From the IMG/VR virus record IMGVR_UViG_3300042197_000966, positions 1 to 64,000 of that record: 64,000 nt of DNA. One strand, 5' to 3'. Origin of the DNA: a virus. Shown piece after piece: positions 60,070-64,000 of the stretch. Positions within the stretch are counted from its first letter, which is position 1. Each line of letters begins with the position of its first letter. Position numbers and translations under genes: made by a program. The notes under the pieces were generated by a model. It saw nothing but the letters and a program-made list of their open reading frames with translations. It was not told the origin of the DNA and ran no database searches.

Positions 60070-60224
60070 TCGGAATTGTTTTCCTATTAGTATTTGCTGC
60101 CACGATGTTCTATCAAGGAACATGTATTCTCAGAGGACAGCGCGGATACTCACTCAGAGATTATCTAAAGCAGGATAGCACTAATATGCGCCGCAGAATG
60201 GAGGAACTACTCAAAGATAAATAA
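60045..60224 (+). CDS. 59-residue single-span membrane protein before gp3
   Basis: The product has a hydrophobic N-terminal span ('IIGIVFLLVFAATMFYQG', residues ~8-25) and a basic amphipathic remainder ('GYSLRDYLKQDSTNMRRRME'), so a cytoplasmic tail is expected. It overlaps the previous gene by 25 bases, and its stop overlaps the ATAAATA motif of gp3. Confidence 0.58.
   Translation: MAQHYPEIIGIVFLLVFAATMFYQGTCILRGQRGYSLRDYLKQDSTNMRRRMEELLKDK
60217..60223 (+). promoter_or_regulatory. Putative late promoter ATAAATA of gp3
   Basis: The motif (GATAAATAAC) overlaps the last codons of the upstream mini-gene and ends 22 bases before the gp3 ATG. Confidence 0.55.
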
Positions 60225-60245
60225 CTAGTAGCTTGGGAAGTTGAC

Positions 60246-60764
60246 ATGGCCGCTGAGTGGTACAAAGAGCAACCAAGGAATAGAAATTTTCTAAATCCAG
60301 TTGGTTATCTTTTGAAATTGGATAAATTTGAAGGAACGGATTTCTTTTGTCAAAGAGCAAACGTTCCTGATATCACTATGCCAACAACAGAGTTTGCGAC
60401 AAGATTTCGCAACCTACCTATTATCCCTGGAGGTGGTGTCACTTTCGGGGATTTTACTGTTCAATTTATTGTTGATGAAGATCTAAAGAATTATTATTCA
60501 ATTCATAAATGGATGCGCGAGAACGGCAGAGCAGATGATGACGCCGATACTCCACCAAAAGAAGAATATAGTAATGCTCAACTACACATTGTAACTTCAT
60601 CATACAATCCCGCATTCATTGTATCGTTTGAGAATATTTTTCCAGTGTCATTGTCTGGTCTAGAATTCAATGCTACAATGACAGATGTAGAATACATTAC
60701 TGCTGAAGTTACATTCAAGCATCAGCGATTTTTTATCCTCAATAAAAACATGAAACCTTTATGA
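60246..60764 (+). CDS. gp3: Tail completion and sheath stabiliser protein gp3
   Basis: The 172-residue protein (T4: 176) resembles the tail-tube fold ('NPVGYLLKLDKFEGTDFFCQ', 'FTVQFIVDEDLKNYYSIHKW', 'YITAEVTFKHQRFFILN') and lies between gp23 and uvsY, where marine T4-like phages carry gp3. In T4, gp3 terminates the tail tube. A gp19- or gp54-like tube protein is the alternative; synteny favours gp3. The next gene overlaps it by four bases. Confidence 0.85.
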   Translation: MAAEWYKEQPRNRNFLNPVGYLLKLDKFEGTDFFCQRANVPDITMPTTEFATRFRNLPIIPGGGVTFGDFTVQFIVDEDLKNYYSIHKWMRENGRADDDADTPPKEEYSNAQLHIVTSSYNPAFIVSFENIFPVSLSGLEFNATMTDVEYITAEVTFKHQRFFILNKNMKPL

Positions 60765-61234
60765 ATTTTGAAACTCTTCGTAATAAATTTGATCAACTAC
60801 GTGAAGAATGGGCAGAGGATAGCGCAGTAGATTTTCAGTTCAAGAACAAACAGTATACCACAGATCTTGGACAACTTGCGTTAGACATCCCTTTCCAACA
60901 CAATAAATACTTAAACCATTACACTGATATCTCACAGATCAAAACTTCTCTGGAGTTTGAAATCAGAAAGCTTGTAAAAGAAAAACGCGAATACTACAGT
61001 GGTGAAGCTGATGCTCGTGTTTACGCAGAAAAACCTTTTGGCGGAAGAATTCAAACTTCCGAAAAAATGAAGACTTACCTAGAGAGTGATGATGAGATTA
61101 TCAATCTTGAGGCGAAGATCAAGTATCTAGACCAGATGTTATACTGGTTAGATCAGGTTATGAGGCAGATTTCAAACAGAGGGTTTCAGATCAAGAGTGC
61201 CATTGAGTGGGAGAAATTTATTAATGGACAATAA
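60761..61234 (+). CDS. uvsY: Recombination mediator UvsY
   Basis: The 157-residue helical protein has the UvsY pattern ('MNFETLRNKFDQLREEWAED', 'KTSLEFEIRKLVKEKREYYS', 'IKYLDQMLYWLDQVMRQISN'), with the C-terminal coiled-coil used for hexamer formation. T4 UvsY is 137 residues. UvsY loads the UvsX recombinase onto single-stranded DNA coated by gp32; neither partner is in this window. The start overlaps gp3 by four bases, and its stop overlaps uvsW by one. Order gp3-uvsY-uvsW is typical of cyanomyoviruses. Confidence 0.95.
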   Translation: MNFETLRNKFDQLREEWAEDSAVDFQFKNKQYTTDLGQLALDIPFQHNKYLNHYTDISQIKTSLEFEIRKLVKEKREYYSGEADARVYAEKPFGGRIQTSEKMKTYLESDDEIINLEAKIKYLDQMLYWLDQVMRQISNRGFQIKSAIEWEKFINGQ

Positions 61235-62703
61235 TGACCCTCCTATCTGTAAAGAAGAAGAACGAAGTATACGTTACTATCCAATCCACAGAGCCCCATG
61301 TTCATATGGAGCTCTCGGATTATTTTACATTTGAAGTTCCAGAAGCAAAGTTCCTAAAGAAAAATCCTCGTTACAAATATTGGGATGGAACTATTCGTTT
61401 GTATTCTCCTGGAACTGGAGAACTATATGGTGGGTTGATGAAGCACCTTGAGGTGTGGGCAGCGGAGCGTCAATACACTATACAGTACGAAAAGAATGAT
61501 TGGTATGGAGATGTTCAAGAAACTAATGACTTTGTTTCTCCTGCTGGTATCAAAACCTTTATGGACAAGATCACCAGAGAAGGAATTACTCCAAGAGAGT
61601 ATCAATACCGTGCTGTCTATGAGGCGATAAAAAACAACCGTAAGTTACTTCTTTCTCCTACTGGCAGTGGAAAATCTTTGATGATCTATTCCCTCGTCAG
61701 ATACTATACTGCTACCAACAAGCAAACGCTCATCATCGTCCCTACTACGTCCCTCGTAGAACAGATGGTCAATGACTTTAAGGACTATGGGTGGAATGCT
61801 GATGATCATGTTCATAAGATTTACTCTGGTAAAGATAAGAATACTGATAAACCAATTATTATTTCCACTTGGCAATCAATCTATAAGTTTCCTAAGAGAT
61901 ACTTTGATGATTTTGATTGTGTGATTGGTGATGAGGCACACCTGTTCAAATCTAAATCACTCACTGGTATTATGACGAAGCTTCATAATGCGAAGTATAG
62001 ATTTGGTTTCACTGGAACACTTGATGGTAGCAAGACACACAAGTGGGTATTGGAAGGTTTGTTTGGTGATTGTGAGCGTGTGACTAAAACTGATGATCTA
62101 ATCAGAGAGGGTCACCTTTCTAAATTTAGGATCAAAGTGTTACTTTGTAAACATGCTCCTCAATATTTTGACACATACCACGATGAAATTGAGTATCTAA
62201 TACAACATCGTGGAAGAAATAATCTAATCAAAAATCTTGTCAAAGATATAGAAGGTAATACCCTTGTATTGTTCAACTATGTTGAGAAGCATGGGGAACC
62301 ACTTTTTGATTTGATAAATAGCACCATAGATCCCACCAGGAAAATATTTTTTGTTCATGGTGGAACTGATGTTGAGGACAGAGAGGAAGTCCGTCAAATT
62401 ACTGAAACTGAAAACAATGCTGTGATCATCGCTTCATACGGCACGTTCTCAACTGGTATCAACATCAAAAGACTACACAATATTATATTCGCCTCACCAA
62501 GTAAATCGCGGATCAGAAATTTACAATCTATTGGACGTGTATTGCGTAAGGGAGAAGGAAAAGATATCGCAACCTTGTATGACATTGCTGATGATATAGG
62601 TGGTCAAAATTATACACTGAAGCATCTAAACGAAAGAGTTAATATTTACAACGAAGAAAACTTTAAGTATGAGGTCATAAGAGTAAATTTACGAGCAAGT
62701 TAA
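61234..62703 (+). CDS. uvsW: DNA helicase UvsW
   Basis: The 489-residue superfamily 2 helicase (T4: about 500) has an N-terminal ~100-residue DNA-binding domain, Walker A 'PTGSGKS' (142-148), 'DEAH' (233-236), 'GFTGTLDG' (motif III) and 'QSIGRVLRKGEG' (motif VI, near 430). UvsW unwinds recombination intermediates and R-loops at origins and switches T4 from origin- to recombination-dependent replication. It starts at the last base of the UvsY stop. The next gene follows after one base. Confidence 0.96.
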   Translation: MTLLSVKKKNEVYVTIQSTEPHVHMELSDYFTFEVPEAKFLKKNPRYKYWDGTIRLYSPGTGELYGGLMKHLEVWAAERQYTIQYEKNDWYGDVQETNDFVSPAGIKTFMDKITREGITPREYQYRAVYEAIKNNRKLLLSPTGSGKSLMIYSLVRYYTATNKQTLIIVPTTSLVEQMVNDFKDYGWNADDHVHKIYSGKDKNTDKPIIISTWQSIYKFPKRYFDDFDCVIGDEAHLFKSKSLTGIMTKLHNAKYRFGFTGTLDGSKTHKWVLEGLFGDCERVTKTDDLIREGHLSKFRIKVLLCKHAPQYFDTYHDEIEYLIQHRGRNNLIKNLVKDIEGNTLVLFNYVEKHGEPLFDLINSTIDPTRKIFFVHGGTDVEDREEVRQITETENNAVIIASYGTFSTGINIKRLHNIIFASPSKSRIRNLQSIGRVLRKGEGKDIATLYDIADDIGGQNYTLKHLNERVNIYNEENFKYEVIRVNLRAS

Positions 62704-62704
62704 T

Positions 62705-63103
62705 ATGGAAGAAGAATTTTATGCGACACTCAAATTAGTTTCTGGGGAAGAAGTAGTAGCAAGAGTTTGCTATCTTCCCGATGAAGACAAAGTTATGTTG
62801 GATAAACCACTAGCAGTTGAAACTGCCAAACAAAAGAAAGGTCACATGGAAGTGACAGGATTTACTTTAAAAGAATGGATCTCAGCTACATTTGATGATA
62901 TGTTTATTATCAAACGAGATCACATCCTCACCATGACTGAACTGGATGAAACTATTGAAGAGTTTTATTTAAAGACAGTTCAGAAAATTGAAAGCGCCAA
63001 AACGCTAGTTGGTAAAGGATCAAAACTTCCTAGAAGATCTGGTTATCTGGGGTCTATCAAAGAAGTTAAAAAATCTCTAGAAGATATATTTAATAAAAGC
63101 TAA
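62705..63103 (+). CDS. Conserved cyanophage protein between uvsW and gp55, possibly LSm-like
   Basis: The 132-residue protein opens 'EEEFYATLKLVSGEEVVARV' and 'LPDEDKVMLDKPLAVE', which looks like the strand pattern of Sm/LSm-type beta barrels. A second half is helical ('DETIEEFYLKTVQKIESAKT', 'GSIKEVKKSLEDIF'). The gene's place between uvsW and gp55 is conserved in cyanomyoviruses as I recall. The start is one base after the uvsW stop. An RNA-binding or DNA-binding role is speculative. Confidence 0.7.
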   Translation: MEEEFYATLKLVSGEEVVARVCYLPDEDKVMLDKPLAVETAKQKKGHMEVTGFTLKEWISATFDDMFIIKRDHILTMTELDETIEEFYLKTVQKIESAKTLVGKGSKLPRRSGYLGSIKEVKKSLEDIFNKS

Positions 63104-63118
63104 TATCAACCTTGAACC

Positions 63119-63160
63119 CTTGACAGAGTTATTGTACTAAGTTTCTGAGGTTCTGTCAAG
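63119..63160 (+). promoter_or_regulatory. Hairpin upstream of gp55
   Basis: CTTGACAGA (63119-63127) and TCTGTCAAG (63152-63160) form a perfect 9-bp inverted repeat with a 24-base loop. There is no T run on the 3' side (CCCCCTTT), so it is not a typical terminator. It lies between the previous gene and the gp55 promoter, and could act as a weak terminator or operator. Confidence 0.4.
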
Positions 63161-63165
63161 CCCCC

Positions 63166-63194
63166 TTTACATTTGAGTATTGCTATGCTACACT
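63166..63194 (+). promoter_or_regulatory. Possible sigma70-type promoter for gp55
   Basis: TTTACA (63166-63171) and TACACT (63189-63194) are separated by 17 bases, matching the consensus in five and four of six positions. Transcription would begin near 63201, before both candidate starts of gp55. A host-type promoter makes sense for the late sigma factor, which must be made before late transcription. Confidence 0.5.
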
Positions 63195-63233
63195 TGATAC
63201 AAATGATGTGAGAACACCGTGACATTCGCAGTA

Positions 63234-63728
63234 ATGACAAGAAAAAAACAAACCGAAAATTACGTTAATAACAAAGAGTTTCTTGCTGCGATCAGTGAGT
63301 ACCGATCTAAGGTCATTGCTGCGAAAGAAGCGGGAAAACCACGACCACGAGTAACAAATTATTTGGGTGAATGTTTCTTGAAGATCGCCACACATCTATC
63401 ATACAAACCAAACTTTGTCAATTACATGTTCCGTGAGGACATGATCTGTGATGGCATTGAAAACTGTCTACAGTATATTGATAACTTTGATCCAGAGAAA
63501 TCAACAAACCCGTTTGCTTACTTCACTCAAATCATTTACTACGCTTTCCTTCGTCGTATTCAGAAAGAAAAGAAACAACTTGAGATCAAAGGAAAGATCC
63601 TTGAGCGTTCAGGATATGACGAAGTAATGCACACTGACACATTTGATGGTACAATGTCTGGTATGAACGCATCCTATTCCGACATGGGTACGATCAAAGA
63701 AAGTATTGAAACACGAATGAACCGATGA
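63234..63728 (+). CDS. gp55: Late sigma factor gp55
   Basis: The 164-residue protein has the T4-like gp55 pattern: 'TRKKQTENYVNNKEF', 'CFLKIATHLSYKPNFVNYMF' and a region 2-like block 'DGIENCLQYIDNFDPEKSTN' to 'FAYFTQIIYYAFLRRIQKEK'. It binds host RNA polymerase to read TATAAATA/CTAAATA late promoters (T4: 185 residues). The start is uncertain: ATG 63234 is used, and GTG 63219 in frame would add five residues. Its stop overlaps the next gene (ATGAG). It therefore controls the promoters marked through this window. Confidence 0.95.
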   Translation: MTRKKQTENYVNNKEFLAAISEYRSKVIAAKEAGKPRPRVTNYLGECFLKIATHLSYKPNFVNYMFREDMICDGIENCLQYIDNFDPEKSTNPFAYFTQIIYYAFLRRIQKEKKQLEIKGKILERSGYDEVMHTDTFDGTMSGMNASYSDMGTIKESIETRMNR

Positions 63729-63937
63729 GTGATTATGAATGGATTGATGAATGTTTCCGTGTCGAACAGAAACGCTTTGGAACTTGGACTAGCTACGATA
63801 AAGAAGATAAGGGCATCCTCACCACACTTAGTAAGGAACACCTTATTGATGCGACCCGTTGGTATCTACGAGCAAAACAAGAAGGGTTCTCTGAACCAAC
63901 TACTCAATACGATGGAACAGTTGGAGGTAAATTATGA
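63725..63937 (+). CDS. Small conserved protein between gp55 and gp47
   Basis: The 70-residue protein 'MSDYEWIDECFRVEQKRFGT' with 'LIDATRWYLRAKQEG' is mixed helix and acidic. No domain is recognised. A four-base ATGA overlap couples it to gp55 and it overlaps the start of gp47 by four bases. It sits in the same place in cyanomyoviruses as I recall. Confidence 0.7.
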   Translation: MSDYEWIDECFRVEQKRFGTWTSYDKEDKGILTTLSKEHLIDATRWYLRAKQEGFSEPTTQYDGTVGGKL

Positions 63938-64000
63938 AAGTAGCACTAATCACTGATCAACACCTTGATGGACGCAAAGGATCTTTATCATTCTGGAATT
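63934..64000 (+). CDS. gp47: Recombination nuclease subunit gp47, N-terminus (continues beyond window)
   Basis: Only 22 residues are visible. 'MKVALITDQHLDGRKGS' matches the N-terminus of T4 gp47 and of the SbcD/Mre11 metallophosphatase family, where D-x-H binds the metal ions. With gp46 it processes DNA ends for recombination. A strong ribosome site (GGAGGT) precedes the ATG, and the gene follows gp55 as in related phages. Confidence 0.8.
   Translation, partial: MKVALITDQHLDGRKGSLSFWN

Noticed and set aside
1-64000. tRNA genes, CRISPR arrays, insertion sequences or photosynthesis genes
   Set aside because: No cloverleaf, repeat-spacer, transposase or psbA/psbD-like sequence was seen in the intervals or frames.

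Overview
The window is a contiguous piece of a T4-like myovirus genome, very probably a cyanomyovirus (marine Synechococcus/Prochlorococcus phage) or a close pelagic relative. The evidence is the T4 morphogenesis order gp6-(gp7)-gp8 ... gp13-14-15-16 ... 17-18-19-20-67-21-22-23 ... 3-uvsY-uvsW ... 55 ... 47 on one strand, an AT-rich composition, T4/cyanophage-type late promoter motifs (CTAAATA, TATAAATA) in front of most morphogenesis blocks, and small overlapping genes typical of the marine T4-like group. All supported genes are on the + strand. No tRNA, CRISPR, insertion sequence or photosynthesis gene was found, and no stretch above about 130 bases is without a gene.

Layout. 1-13.6 kb: baseplate wedge (gp6 C-terminus, a giant 3651-residue protein in the gp7 position, gp8). 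13.6-37.2 kb: adsorption apparatus, with a 2698-residue DUF4815-type protein, a coiled-coil mini-protein, a 1284-residue fibre-like protein with a cupredoxin-like segment, a 168-residue structural candidate, a 2947-residue tail-fibre-like protein and a 646-residue fibre candidate. 37.2-42.4 kb: a tightly coupled accessory operon of two unknown proteins, a U32-like TIM-barrel/Fe-S protein fused to a methyltransferase, a 2OG-Fe(II) oxygenase, a QueG-like Fe-S protein and a second 2OG-Fe(II) oxygenase. This is the most unusual part of the window. 42.4-45.9 kb: neck, sheath-terminator and small terminase (gp13-gp16). 45.8-49.6 kb: small proteins, one 425-residue structural candidate and an SNase-type nuclease. 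49.6-59.4 kb: terminase, sheath, tube, portal, prohead core, protease, scaffold and major capsid, closed by a strong terminator. 59.4-60.2 kb: a second cluster of overlapping mini-proteins. 60.2-64 kb: gp3, uvsY, uvsW, an unknown gene, the late sigma factor gp55, a small unknown and the start of gp47.

How it works together. gp55 (63.2 kb) would direct RNA polymerase to the CTAAATA/TATAAATA late promoters found throughout the structural genes. Three putative promoters lie in the loops of hairpins (13.57, 42.65 and 49.09 kb), so transcripts starting there lack the 5' arm while read-through transcripts form the hairpin. The giant baseplate and fibre proteins share recurring modules (a G-x-G-Y-T-x-x-P beta module and a helical K-R-D...G-G-N module), suggesting assembly by module duplication and shuffling. 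The Fe-S/2OG operon sits directly behind the fibre genes, and I infer a possible role in oxidative or methyl modification of virion or host components; this is not shown by the sequence.
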